The notes below the pieces were generated by a model, which saw only the letters and a program-made list of their open reading frames with translations, ran no database searches and had not been told where the DNA came from. A stretch of DNA of 47,805 bases from Bacteroidales bacterium (GTDB lineage: Bacteria; Bacteroidota; Bacteroidia; Bacteroidales; UBA4417): contig JADJGZ010000061.1 in the NCBI GenBank assembly GCA_016707785.1, positions 1 through 47,805 on the forward strand, read 5' to 3'. How positions within the stretch are numbered: position 1 is the stretch's first letter; each line of letters opens with the position of its first letter. Below, one piece after another: positions 1 through 8,403 of this stretch. A program made the position numbers and the translations under genes.

Positions 1-2530
1 TTCCATCTATAATACAATTGGCTTCATTGACACCTTGAAGTGTGAGTGTCTTATCTATTACCACTCTTTCATTATAGGTATATTCTGCACATTCTATCAC
101 ATCATTGGCATTGGCAGCAGTAACCGCAGCCTGAATACTCAGGTAATAAGTATTCTGGGTTAGGTTATGAACCGGATAGAAAGTGGTGATAAACCCAAGG
201 CATGAAGCATCCGGCGTATGGAAGAGCCCATTCTCCAGTGCTGTGCGTTGAGAGAAATTCATTGCTGATGGAAGCTGAAGGCCTGAACCAACGTCGAATT
301 CGTTGTATTCAGCGTTGATATTGTTTGCCCAGCACACCATTGAAGTAGCGTTCGGATTGGCAGTACCAACACTGTTATCCAGGTGGATAAAAGTTCCTAT
401 ACCAGTGTTGAAGATATTTTCATTCCCGGCTGAACCAAGGGTAAACGGACCAATTACAGGACTATCGTTATCCCAGTTATAGAATCCAATGGCCATGCCT
501 CCGGGAGTTCCTGAACCGTTAAATGTATTATTAGTAATAACAGCATTGATCACAGGGTTATAATAACCGCTGGAAGAGCTGAAGTCTTTTGTATTGACAG
601 TTATATGACGGTATGCAGCAGAACCAGCCAAAGGAGTAAAAGTGTTATTATCAACCGTGATGGCCTGATAATTCTCAAGACTTAAAGTTCCTCCTGCTCC
701 GGCAATATTACCTACAAAACCGGTAAATGTATTTCCACTTACAACCGTTGTTCTTGCAGTGTAGTTATTCTTTAGTCTTAACGCATTAGAGTATGTATTG
801 GCAAAAGTACCATCGAAGAAGTTTCCAGTGATACTGAGGGTACCGGTTCCGGCATTAAAATCCGCAAACTCCATACCTGCTCCATTTACATAGTTCCCAC
901 TAACAATTACATTTCCACTGGCTGCAAAACGGACGAGAATGTCAGAACTGATGGTTTTTAATATATTGCCACTAAAAGTTCCCTCACCTTCGTCAACTGA
1001 AACACCAGAGCGGAACATAGTTGGATAAGTGCCGGCATTTACAGTATTATCAGTAAAAGAAATATTATCAACACCACCTGTTGCAACACGATATCCAGCA
1101 TAGTTGATGCTAAACGCATTTCTGTCACCATAAGTACCCGCCGGAGTTCCATATGGGTCAACCAGATTATTTTTGATGGTGATATTGTCAATTCCGGCTG
1201 CACTTGCAATAACAGCGCTTCTCAGCTTTGCCAGATCAACGTTGAAATGTATATTCTCTATTGTTACATTATTGGCACTGATATCAAACAAGGTTGGTTT
1301 TCCGGTAACAGTTCCGGTAAAGTCGATGGTTGGTTGTCCACCTGTTCCTTTGAGGGTAACTTCTTTGTTAACTAATACCTGTTGATCATAAGCAGCAACA
1401 CGGTTTTCAATCTCAAGTACATCGCCAATAGCTGTGTTTGATGCATCAATCGCTTGTTGAATTGTGCAATAGCTTCCTTTAGTGCCGGTAATGTCGTGCA
1501 CATAGCTTTCAATGGTCCATATGTAAACATTTTCAGCAGAGCATCCTCTTCCTTGTGAATCGGCTCTCTTGGCTTTTATCTGGATTGAAGGAATTTGGAA
1601 AAGAGTTGATGAAATATTGGAACCAAGTGTATATGCTGACCAAGATAATCCACCATCAACTGAATATTCATAAGAGTCACTACAATTATATCCATCTGTA
1701 CCTGCAGAATAAAGTGTTGCATAAATATCAGGCCCTGCACAAATAGTACCTGCTGCTTGACTAAGAGTCAATACAGGAGCAACAGGTTGATTTAGAACAC
1801 AAATATTAAATGATTGAAAGAAATCACCATCACGGTCATCCACAGTCCATATTGAATAAGAATTTTCAGTGGGAGAGACAGGAATATAGGTTATTGTACC
1901 ACCACCTGAGGTTATTTCCTGAGAAGCAGGTCCACCTGATGGATTAGTTTGACGGAAACGATAGCGATGACCCGAAATAGTATTATTGACTGAAACAGTA
2001 ACAGTTCCCCCTATACATATTGTAACATCACTACCAATGGGTGCAGGCACTATGGTAAGCGTTTCGTCAGTCATCGGCCCGTCATTCTCCGGGAACAGGT
2101 TTCCTTTTTCAGGGCTTTCAAAATTGCCGAAGGCGGCGAGTGACTGAACTTTAAACGAATAGGCCAGTGTATTTTCTCCGGTACCCATTACTGTAAGAAT
2201 CATGGTCCCGGCAGCATTGACCGGGAAAGAAGGCACATTCAGTGTTCCCCCTGAAGAGGTTACCAGCAGGAAGCTGTTATCCACCGGGAACGTTCGTTGT
2301 ACCCGAAAGACTTGCCCAGCCTGGGTGTTGGGAATTGAAATGCTGAGTTTTGCCCCTGCATTTATTGTGACTACATTATCAATCATTGCAGGGCTTGTAT
2401 TGACAAGCGGTGCAAAGGACTGACCATAGGCCACTGTCAGCAATGCGATCATTAGGATCGTCAGTGTCAACTTAAATAACGGCTTCACAATGCGTGTAGC
2501 ATTGAATGAACAATTGTAGAGATTCTCCAT
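1..2530 (-). CDS. Large secreted surface protein with Ig-like and beta-helix regions (3' part outside window)
   Basis: An open frame of 843 codons starts at the ATG ending at 2530 and runs off the left edge, so only the N-terminal part is seen. The first 28 or so residues form a signal peptide: basic KPLFK, then a hydrophobic stretch ending AYGQ. Residues 30-330 are Thr/Ser/Gly-rich with Ig-like character and paired cysteines. From about residue 340 (near base 1510) a 'CTIQQAIDA' segment opens a pectin-lyase-like right-handed beta-helix rich in N-N-T/F turns. A second similar 'YLSIQAAVTAAN' start appears near the window edge, so at least two helix modules are likely. Such proteins in Bacteroidota usually end in a T9SS sorting domain, which would lie outside the window. 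Function is unknown; adhesion or glycan binding is inference only. Confidence 0.85.
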   Translation of the reverse strand, partial: MENLYNCSFNATRIVKPLFKLTLTILMIALLTVAYGQSFAPLVNTSPAMIDNVVTINAGAKLSISIPNTQAGQVFRVQRTFPVDNSFLLVTSSGGTLNVPSFPVNAAGTMILTVMGTGENTLAYSFKVQSLAAFGNFESPEKGNLFPENDGPMTDETLTIVPAPIGSDVTICIGGTVTVSVNNTISGHRYRFRQTNPSGGPASQEITSGGGTITYIPVSPTENSYSIWTVDDRDGDFFQSFNICVLNQPVAPVLTLSQAAGTICAGPDIYATLYSAGTDGYNCSDSYEYSVDGGLSWSAYTLGSNISSTLFQIPSIQIKAKRADSQGRGCSAENVYIWTIESYVHDITGTKGSYCTIQQAIDASNTAIGDVLEIENRVAAYDQQVLVNKEVTLKGTGGQPTIDFTGTVTGKPTLFDISANNVTIENIHFNVDLAKLRSAVIASAAGIDNITIKNNLVDPYGTPAGTYGDRNAFSINYAGYRVATGGVDNISFTDNTVNAGTYPTMFRSGVSVDEGEGTFSGNILKTISSDILVRFAASGNVIVSGNYVNGAGMEFADFNAGTGTLSITGNFFDGTFANTYSNALRLKNNYTARTTVVSGNTFTGFVGNIAGAGGTLSLENYQAITVDNNTFTPLAGSAAYRHITVNTKDFSSSSGYYNPVINAVITNNTFNGSGTPGGMAIGFYNWDNDSPVIGPFTLGSAGNENIFNTGIGTFIHLDNSVGTANPNATSMVCWANNINAEYNEFDVGSGLQLPSAMNFSQRTALENGLFHTPDASCLGFITTFYPVHNLTQNTYYLSIQAAVTAANANDVIECAEYTYNERVVIDKTLTLQGVNEANCIIDG

Positions 2531-3469
2531 GACTCTGTTGTTTGGGTTTAATAAAAAAATCAAAATGTCAAAATTTTAAAAGCCAAAAATGAAAATAAGT
2601 GTACAAGCAGAAAATGTTTCATACGGCTAACCGTTGAACACAGTAAACAGGTATTCCAAACCCCGGGAAATTAAACGAGTAGAGGCAATAGTGTACTAGT
2701 TGTTAAAAGTCAATACAAAAAAAAGTGTACAAGCAAAATAGTGAATCAAAAAATCATCAATTATAAACGAGTCATTTAGTAAGTGGGCAATTCGAGTCGA
2801 TTCTTAACCAAGTGTGTTTGTAATAGTAAGTAAAGTAAGTGGGTAATGGGTTAATGGTACTAATCTAATCATAACATAATCAAATACTTACAATCAGCAA
2901 TTCTAAAATGGGACTAAAATAGTCTTCTCCTCCATCTTGTCAAAACTCTAAAAAAAACTTTAACATATTGTTATTCAACCTATTGGTTGTAACAATATGA
3001 ACACTATCTAATAAAAATTGAGTCGTAACAAGTAAATTCCGATTATAATTGCCTCTAAAAAATCAATTAATATGCCATTTTTATTATAGCATTGCATTTC
3101 AAGATTATGATAACCTTATTTAGAATGACTATAAACGAAAATCTTCCAAATCAGGAAAAACCATTCCCAAAATCAGAGCGAATTAATATAATAGGATTAT
3201 TTTTTTGACAATTACTATGCATATTTACATATTATATTGCAACAGAACTAAAAAATCCTAATTCTTATGCTTAATTGTAGTTTAGTTCAACTTTCACTCA
3301 AATAAAAAGTATTAACAAATCGTTAAGTGTTTTAAGTTTATCCATCCAACGTTTTATAAAGATACATTTTTATTTGGAAACTATCTTTCAGAAACTTACA
3401 TGCTTTAATAGAATGCTGAATAACATCATTTTTAATATGTTCAAATAAATAGTGTAACCGATTGACTTT
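2531..3469. other. AT-rich intergenic region, no gene seen
   Basis: About 940 bases with no convincing reading frame on either strand. It contains a 13-bp direct repeat AAGTGTACAAGCA at 2597-2609 and 2723-2735 and several looser 'aagtgggtaa'-type repetitions at 2770-2850. It probably holds the promoters of the flanking divergent genes, but I cannot place one with confidence. Confidence 0.5.
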
Positions 3470-4423
3470 ATGAAGAAAAGCATAACACTCAGACGAATTA
3501 TTTTTTACACATTATCTTTTCTAATCCTGTTATTACTCTTAAGCATCCTGGTACCCAGATCCTACAATGTTCCCAAAGCTGTGCATGATAAAAGGGTTCA
3601 ATTCTGGGATCTAAAAGGAGGTTCAAGGATTGCATTCATACATGTGAAACCAGAAACTGAAACCCAGCCATCTCCTGTAATCTACCTTCATGGAGGACCA
3701 GGTGGTGCGATAAAAGAGCAGAGTATTCAACTTCTTTCGAACCTGGCAAAGGATGGATTTACAGTGTATTTGTATGACCAGGTGGGAGGCGGGTATTCTG
3801 AACGGCTGGACGAGATCGGTGAGTATACGGTGGACAGGCACCTCAAGGATCTTGAAGAAATTGTTGATAAAATAGGGGCTGAAAAAGTGATCCTTATTGC
3901 ACAATCTTGGGGGGCTATTTTAGCTACTCAATTCATTGCCTATCATCCACATAAAGTGGAAAAGCTAATCCTGACGGGACCTGGTCCGATACTTCCGATA
4001 TCAAAGTCCTATCAGAAATTGAAATCACCCGATAGTCTTAACCTTAAGAAACCAGCGTCCACCAATGCTGACGCTAACCGAAAAGCATCGAACCTCAGGA
4101 TGAAATTTGTTAAAGCCTGGGCAATAACAACCGGAAAAAAAATTGCTGATGATTCAGAAGTTGATGCCTGGCAGTCAATTCTAGGAGGAGAACTAAATAA
4201 GTCTATTGTCTGTGATATTGCAAAGGCGCCTAAAGCCTCAGCGGGAAGTGGATTTTATTGCCAGTTAATGACTATTAAAAGTTTCTCACAGGTCAAAGAT
4301 CCGCGACCAGAATTGAAGCACTCCACTTGTAATGTTTTAATCATGAAAGGTCAATGTGATAATCAACCATGGGGGTTGCGGCAGAATACATGGATGTTTT
4401 TCCTAATCACCAACTGGAAGTAA
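3470..4423 (+). CDS. Alpha/beta hydrolase, S33 prolyl-aminopeptidase-like, frameshifted near its 3' end
   Basis: The 317-residue product has an N-terminal membrane anchor (residues 10-28, Leu-rich), the oxyanion motif HGGPG (74-78) and the nucleophile elbow AQSWGA with Ser146, as in proline iminopeptidase-like S33 hydrolases. The usual first Gly of GxSxG is Ala here. After about residue 303 (DNQPWG) the frame turns into an unrelated tail. The family C-terminus, including the GAGH catalytic His, continues in another frame to a TAG at 4507-4509. The shift lies at a run of five G at 4371-4375; a sixth G would restore a 346-residue protein. As written the enzyme lacks its catalytic His and should be inactive unless the lesion is a sequence error. 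The substrate is not predictable. Confidence 0.8.
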   Translation: MKKSITLRRIIFYTLSFLILLLLLSILVPRSYNVPKAVHDKRVQFWDLKGGSRIAFIHVKPETETQPSPVIYLHGGPGGAIKEQSIQLLSNLAKDGFTVYLYDQVGGGYSERLDEIGEYTVDRHLKDLEEIVDKIGAEKVILIAQSWGAILATQFIAYHPHKVEKLILTGPGPILPISKSYQKLKSPDSLNLKKPASTNADANRKASNLRMKFVKAWAITTGKKIADDSEVDAWQSILGGELNKSIVCDIAKAPKASAGSGFYCQLMTIKSFSQVKDPRPELKHSTCNVLIMKGQCDNQPWGLRQNTWMFFLITNWK

Positions 4424-4509
4424 TTCCTGGAGCCGGGCATGCAATAGAAGTTGAGCAGCCTGATGTTTACATAAGATATATACGGGAGTTTCTAAGCGAC
4501 CAAAGATAG
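4424..4509 (+). pseudogene. Out-of-frame 3' end of the S33 hydrolase
   Basis: In the frame beginning with GTT at 4375, codons read VAAEYMDVFPNHQ, then GAGHAIEVEQPD, then YIREFLSDQR and TAG at 4507-4509. This is the expected cap and His-containing end of the S33 hydrolase upstream, displaced by one base. The segment before 4424 overlaps the spurious tail of the upstream frame. Confidence 0.75.
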
Positions 4510-4613
4510 TATGCAGCAAAACAGCATCTTTTTCATTACACCAGATTCCTGATTGGAACCATGCCAGGACCCGCAGATAGTGCACAAGATCGCAGAATTA
4601 GTCCGGGATCATG

Positions 4614-4712
4614 TCAGATTCTATAAAACCGTTGCTAATGTTTACCCTCATTCGGGATTTAAGGTTATAACACTGAAAATTGGGAAGAATTCCTCATTCC
4701 TTTAATGGTTGA
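4614..4712 (+). pseudogene. Decayed remnant of the DUF4143 ATPase 3' end
   Basis: Bases 4614-4705 closely match the 3' end of the intact ATPase gene at about 5858-5945, including an identical 'taccctcattcgggattt' block. Two small indels break the frame. A weaker resemblance extends upstream to about 4545, matching the region near 5750. It is the tail of a second ATPase copy that has been lost, directly upstream of the intact paralogue. Confidence 0.75.
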
Positions 4713-4793
4713 CTCCCTGGGAACTATAGAATGAAGACCGCTAATTTTAAAAAGAAATTAGATGTTTAATGATTAAAATATTAAATAAATCGT

Positions 4794-4801
4794 TATATTT
4801 G
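4794..4801 (+). promoter_or_regulatory. Bacteroidota -7 box TATATTTG
   Basis: An exact match to the TAnnTTTG consensus ends 19 bases before the ATG at 4821. No clear -33 TTTG is visible at the expected distance. Confidence 0.45.
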
Positions 4802-4820
4802 CGATTACAATCGTCATATC

Positions 4821-5987
4821 ATGATAAAAAGAGCAATCACAACGAATATTTCAGGTAAACTGAATACAGGAAAAGTGATCCTGCTTTTCGGTCCCCGGCA
4901 AACCGGAAAAACAACTTTGCTGCACCAGCTTTTCGACGGGAAACCAGAAATCATGTGGTTCAACGGCGATGAAGCAGATGTGCAACAACTCTTTGAAAAA
5001 GGGTCTTCCTCACGATTGAAAGCTGTTTTCAGTGACAATAAAACCATTGTCATTGATGAGGCACAACGTATTCCAAACATAGGGCTTTCCCTAAAACTGA
5101 TCAATGATGAATTGAAAGAGGTACAGGTGATTGTTACCGGATCCTCAGCGTTTGAACTTACCAACAGAACTCAAGAGCCGCTTACAGGAAGGAAATGGGA
5201 ATATTTCCTTTATCCTCTCTCTTTCGGAGAAATGGTTGATCATCATGGCCTGCTTGAGGAAAAACGCATGATTTCTCACCGGCTTGTATATGGATGCTAT
5301 CCTGAGATCATCAATAATCCTGGCAAGGAAAAAGAGATTTTGAAACTCCTCACTGACAGCTTTCTTTACAAAGACATCCTAATGATTGAAGGATTAAAGA
5401 AACCGGCAAAGATTGTTTCCCTGTTGCAGGCTCTGGCTTTTCAAACCGGGAATGAGGTATCGTATAGTGAACTAGGCCGGACTTTAGGGATTGATAATCA
5501 GACAGTAGAAAAATACATTGACTTATTGGAGAAGGCATTTGTGATCTTCCGTCTCGGTGCACTGAGCAGGAATCTGAGAAAAGAGCTGAAACGAGGACGG
5601 AAAATTTATTTTTATGATAATGGCGTAAGAAACGCACTCATTGCCCAGTTTGGCCCGATAGAACTTCGTCCCGACAGGGGTGCCTTATGGGAAAACTACC
5701 TGATGGCAGAACGACAAAAGTATATTGCTTACCAGGGTTTATGGGTGAATTCCTATTTTTGGCGTACCCAGGACCAGCAGGAGATCGATTATGTTGAAGA
5801 GCAGGATGGCGTTTTTCAGGCCTGGGAATTCAAGTGGAATGCCCGGGAAAAGGCCAGATTCTCAAAAACCTTCGCAAATGCTTACCCTCATTCGGGATTT
5901 AAGGTAATAACACCTGAAAATCTGGAAGAATTCCTCCTGCCCTATCTGGCAGCACCACCTGAGGATATAGCGAGAATATCACTGTAA
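4821..5987 (+). CDS. AAA+ ATPase with DUF4143 C-terminal domain
   Basis: This 388-residue protein has Walker A GPRQTGKTT (24-32), Walker B IVIDE (76-80) and a sensor-like TGSSA (106-110). A winged-helix segment (about 205-240) and a DUF4143 domain with a PD-(D/E)XK-like pattern (EIDY, then AWEFKW) follow. It belongs to the widespread 'ATP-binding protein / DUF4143' family, whose cellular role is poorly known; it is often single-copy accessory DNA and is frequently duplicated. The length is typical of the family. The gene is monocistronic, between a broken hydrolase and tRNA-Arg. A decayed partial copy lies just upstream, which points to past duplication and turnover at this site. Confidence 0.9.
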   Translation: MIKRAITTNISGKLNTGKVILLFGPRQTGKTTLLHQLFDGKPEIMWFNGDEADVQQLFEKGSSSRLKAVFSDNKTIVIDEAQRIPNIGLSLKLINDELKEVQVIVTGSSAFELTNRTQEPLTGRKWEYFLYPLSFGEMVDHHGLLEEKRMISHRLVYGCYPEIINNPGKEKEILKLLTDSFLYKDILMIEGLKKPAKIVSLLQALAFQTGNEVSYSELGRTLGIDNQTVEKYIDLLEKAFVIFRLGALSRNLRKELKRGRKIYFYDNGVRNALIAQFGPIELRPDRGALWENYLMAERQKYIAYQGLWVNSYFWRTQDQQEIDYVEEQDGVFQAWEFKWNAREKARFSKTFANAYPHSGFKVITPENLEEFLLPYLAAPPEDIARISL

Positions 5988-6290
5988 GAGGAAACCGAAT
6001 ATCTAAAGTTTATTTCTAAATCTGGGTTGATTTACGTTATCTGCAGGCAGAAAAAGGTGTCCAGCAGTTTTCGCAGAACAGTTCCTAAATTAATCATGAA
6101 AAGTCGATCGACTTGATTAAACAAGACCTGTAGTTATATTTCTAATAGTTGTATTTTTTTTGCAGAAACAGTCTATCGATGCGGAGAAATCTTCAAAAGG
6201 TTATTGTTAGTTATCTTTTCAAAAGGAAAGGCTATACTCAATCCTGGGCACGACTAAGAAATATTAAATACTCCGAGTGGCTATCAGGGA
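5988..6290. other. Intergenic, nothing recognised
   Basis: About 300 bases between the ATPase stop and the tRNA terminator. No supported reading frame or RNA was recognised on either strand. Confidence 0.4.
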
Positions 6291-6291
6291 A

Positions 6292-6321
6292 TAAAAAAAG
6301 AGAGCAGAAAACTGCTCTCTT
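6292..6321 (-). terminator. Rho-independent terminator of tRNA-Arg
   Basis: A perfect 10-bp stem (6298-6307 with 6312-6321, AGAGAGCAG core) with an AAAA loop is followed on the minus strand by a run of seven T. It starts four bases after the tRNA 3' end. Confidence 0.9.
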
Positions 6322-6325
6322 CTTG

Positions 6326-6399
6326 TGACCCCGCCAGGATTCAAACCTGGAACCTTCTGATCCGTAGTCAGATACTCTATTCAGTTGAGCTACAGGGCC
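6326..6399 (-). tRNA. tRNA-Arg (anticodon ACG)
   Basis: The minus strand folds into a 74-nt cloverleaf. The acceptor stem is GGCCCTG with CGGGGTC and discriminator A, the D-arm is GCTC/GAGT, and the anticodon stem is TCTGA/TCAGA with loop CTACGGA. The T-arm is CCAGG-TTTGAAT-CCTGG. The anticodon ACG (read as ICG after A34 deamination) decodes CGN arginine codons. CCA is not encoded. Confidence 0.97.
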
Positions 6400-6412
6400 G
6401 GTTTCGAGGGTG

Positions 6413-6420
6413 CAAATATA
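6413..6420 (-). promoter_or_regulatory. -7 box TATATTTG of tRNA-Arg
   Basis: An exact TAnnTTTG on the minus strand lies 13 bases upstream of the tRNA 5' end, a fitting distance for a start a few bases before the mature end. Confidence 0.6.
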
Positions 6421-6487
6421 GGGATATTTTTTTCTTGTAAAATTGAAAGCCCTATTTTTACAAAAAAAACTACTAAATCACATACCG

Positions 6488-6847
6488 ATGTCAGATTCAT
6501 TTGACCATCTTGTTCCTGATTGGGCCAGGGAATTTCCTTATGCAATTACTGTTTGTGACACAGAGGCCATCATTCTATATATGAATGACCAATCAAGGCA
6601 AACGTTTAAGGATAGTGGTGGTGACAACTTGATTGGCAAAAGTCTATTTGATTGTCACTCAAAAGCATCCAAAGAAATTATACAAGAATTACTACAAACA
6701 GGGCGCAGTAATATCTATACGATTGAAAAACTGGGTAGAAAAAAGCTTATTTGTCAATCTCCATGGTACCATCAGGGGAATATTTCCGGATTGGTGGAAA
6801 TTTCGATCCTTCTACCTGAAAATATGCCCCATTTTATTCGTCAATAA
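6488..6847 (+). CDS. Small single-domain PAS protein
   Basis: A 119-residue protein made almost entirely of one PAS fold: 'EFPYAITVCDTEAIILYMND' opening, 'LIGKSLFDCH' helix, then the C-terminal strands 'KLICQSPWYHQGNISG'. The ATG at 6488 is preferred over an upstream TTG at 6443 because the conserved fold begins just after it. No output domain is present, so it may act as a stand-alone sensor, perhaps binding a small ligand or heme; this is inference. Its last 14 bases overlap the convergent arfB gene. Confidence 0.75.
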   Translation: MSDSFDHLVPDWAREFPYAITVCDTEAIILYMNDQSRQTFKDSGGDNLIGKSLFDCHSKASKEIIQELLQTGRSNIYTIEKLGRKKLICQSPWYHQGNISGLVEISILLPENMPHFIRQ

Positions 6848-7265
6848 TTTGTGAGGAATAATCGGATCCACGTGAATCCTTCTTGATGGAGTTCACCTTC
6901 TTTTCAAGGAGCCTTCGTTCTTTGGAACCTGCAGTCGGACGTGTTGCTATTCTCACTGCATCAACCTGGAAAGCCTTTATAATCAATCGTACAAATTTTT
7001 CCTGAACCAGTTTCTTATTCCCTAACTGGGTCCTGTCGGTAGAAGCATTTAGTTGTAATAGTCCCTCATTAGAAATCCTTGCCCTTAGTTTTTCCATCAT
7101 CCAGTTTTTCTGCTCTTCACTAAGAACTTCTGAATTCAGGACATCAAAAACGAGGATAACTTTTGTCGCTACCTTATTTACATTCTGTCCGCCTTTCCCG
7201 CCACTTCTCACTGCCTGAAAGCTGCATTCAGCCAGTAATAAAGCAGTATCGGGTGAAGAAATCAT
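6834..7265 (-). CDS. arfB: Alternative ribosome-rescue factor ArfB (peptidyl-tRNA hydrolase)
   Basis: A 143-residue class-I release-factor-like domain with the catalytic GGQ motif at residues 25-27 in the context RSGGKGGQNVNK. It lacks the codon-recognition domains of RF1/RF2 and has a Lys/Arg-rich tail (KERRLLEKKVNSIKK) that in ArfB threads the empty mRNA channel of stalled ribosomes. It hydrolyses peptidyl-tRNA on non-stop complexes. Length matches E. coli ArfB (about 140 residues). It is convergent with the PAS gene. Confidence 0.93.
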   Translation of the reverse strand: MISSPDTALLLAECSFQAVRSGGKGGQNVNKVATKVILVFDVLNSEVLSEEQKNWMMEKLRARISNEGLLQLNASTDRTQLGNKKLVQEKFVRLIIKAFQVDAVRIATRPTAGSKERRLLEKKVNSIKKDSRGSDYSSQIIDE

Positions 7266-7331
7266 GTGGTAAGGGATAAAATGTAATTAAGGGAATCTAT
7301 GATTCAATAACAGACCGACAAATTAAAGCAT

Positions 7332-8393
7332 TTATTCCTTAACAACCATATTTCCGGGGATGACTCCAGCTTGAATTGAATCAATGAGGGCTCCTGATTC
7401 AGCATCATAGCGAATCATCCAACCATTGGACTGAAAATCTTTTGGATCTGAGGTCATGAGATAATTTTTCCCATGGTCGATAGCCAGCGCGTATAGGTTT
7501 GAATGGCTAACCTTTGTAGGCACTGCCAGAGCCAAAGCCGTATTGTAACGGTAAATTCCATTGTCGAATAAGAAATAGAGTGTATTCCCGGATTTATTAA
7601 TAACGAGTTTTTCCGGATGCATTGAAGAGTCATCAAAAGCAATATCTATATCATCTGTTTGAGTTTCCGGATCAATTCTGACAAGGTGGCCTTCAGTATC
7701 GTCAGCTGCAGGCCAGCCATTAAATCCTTTACCTGAGCAGAGCACCCAGATCTTACCTGACTCATCCTGAACAATTCCCGTAGGCCTTTTGGCTACCGTA
7801 AGGGTTTTTACTACCTGATCAGTACTGGAATTAATGATTGTAATGGTACTGTCGACTGAGAATCCTCCGGCATTCAGAACATACACAAATTCGCCGGCTT
7901 TCAGCATCATTTCCGGTCCTGTACCTGCAGGAATGCTACCGGTAACTGAGTTTTCAGTTAAATCAATGATCTGCACCACTCCAGCCCAATCACTTACATA
8001 GGCTTTCTTATCATTGATCACCTGCAGATACCGGGGTTGTGACAGACCAGTAATTGTTGCAACCGATTTAAAACTTGTGGCATTTACAACTTCAATTTTA
8101 GAAGCATTATTCACCACTATATAGGCGTTGTTGTTATACAATGTCATACTCTGGACAACATTTCCAAGTTCTCTTCCATTTTCCAGATTGAATATGTCCT
8201 GGGTAACCTTACCGGTAATTCCATCCACAAAAGTTATGGTTCCGGTACCTGTTTGAAAAGGACCTTCATTTGTGATAAAAATGCCTTTCTGATAATTTCC
8301 GGCTTCCTTATTATCATCCTCTTTGGTACATGAAAAAGTGATTACAGCCAGTAAAAAAAGTGAGGCCAGGATAAGTGAACTGATGAATTTCAT
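7332..8393 (-). CDS. Surface lipoprotein with YncE/DUF5074-like beta-propeller, likely BtuG-type cobalamin binder
   Basis: This 353-residue protein has a lipoprotein signal ending at Cys22 (AVITFSC) followed by acidic KEDDNKE, which resembles the surface-export signal of Bacteroidota lipoproteins. The rest is a repetitive beta-propeller with blades such as 'KAYVSDWAGVVQIID' and 'TGIVQDESGKIWVLCSGKG'. It starts 10 bases after the TonB receptor stop and shares that gene's cobalamin riboswitch. In Bacteroides, BtuG is a surface beta-propeller lipoprotein that captures B12 with very high affinity and passes it to BtuB. The fold, lipidation and location support the same role here, though residue-level conservation cannot be checked. 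Confidence 0.85.
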   Translation of the reverse strand: MKFISSLILASLFLLAVITFSCTKEDDNKEAGNYQKGIFITNEGPFQTGTGTITFVDGITGKVTQDIFNLENGRELGNVVQSMTLYNNNAYIVVNNASKIEVVNATSFKSVATITGLSQPRYLQVINDKKAYVSDWAGVVQIIDLTENSVTGSIPAGTGPEMMLKAGEFVYVLNAGGFSVDSTITIINSSTDQVVKTLTVAKRPTGIVQDESGKIWVLCSGKGFNGWPAADDTEGHLVRIDPETQTDDIDIAFDDSSMHPEKLVINKSGNTLYFLFDNGIYRYNTALALAVPTKVSHSNLYALAIDHGKNYLMTSDPKDFQSNGWMIRYDAESGALIDSIQAGVIPGNMVVKE

Positions 8394-8403
8394 TTGTTTG
8401 ATT

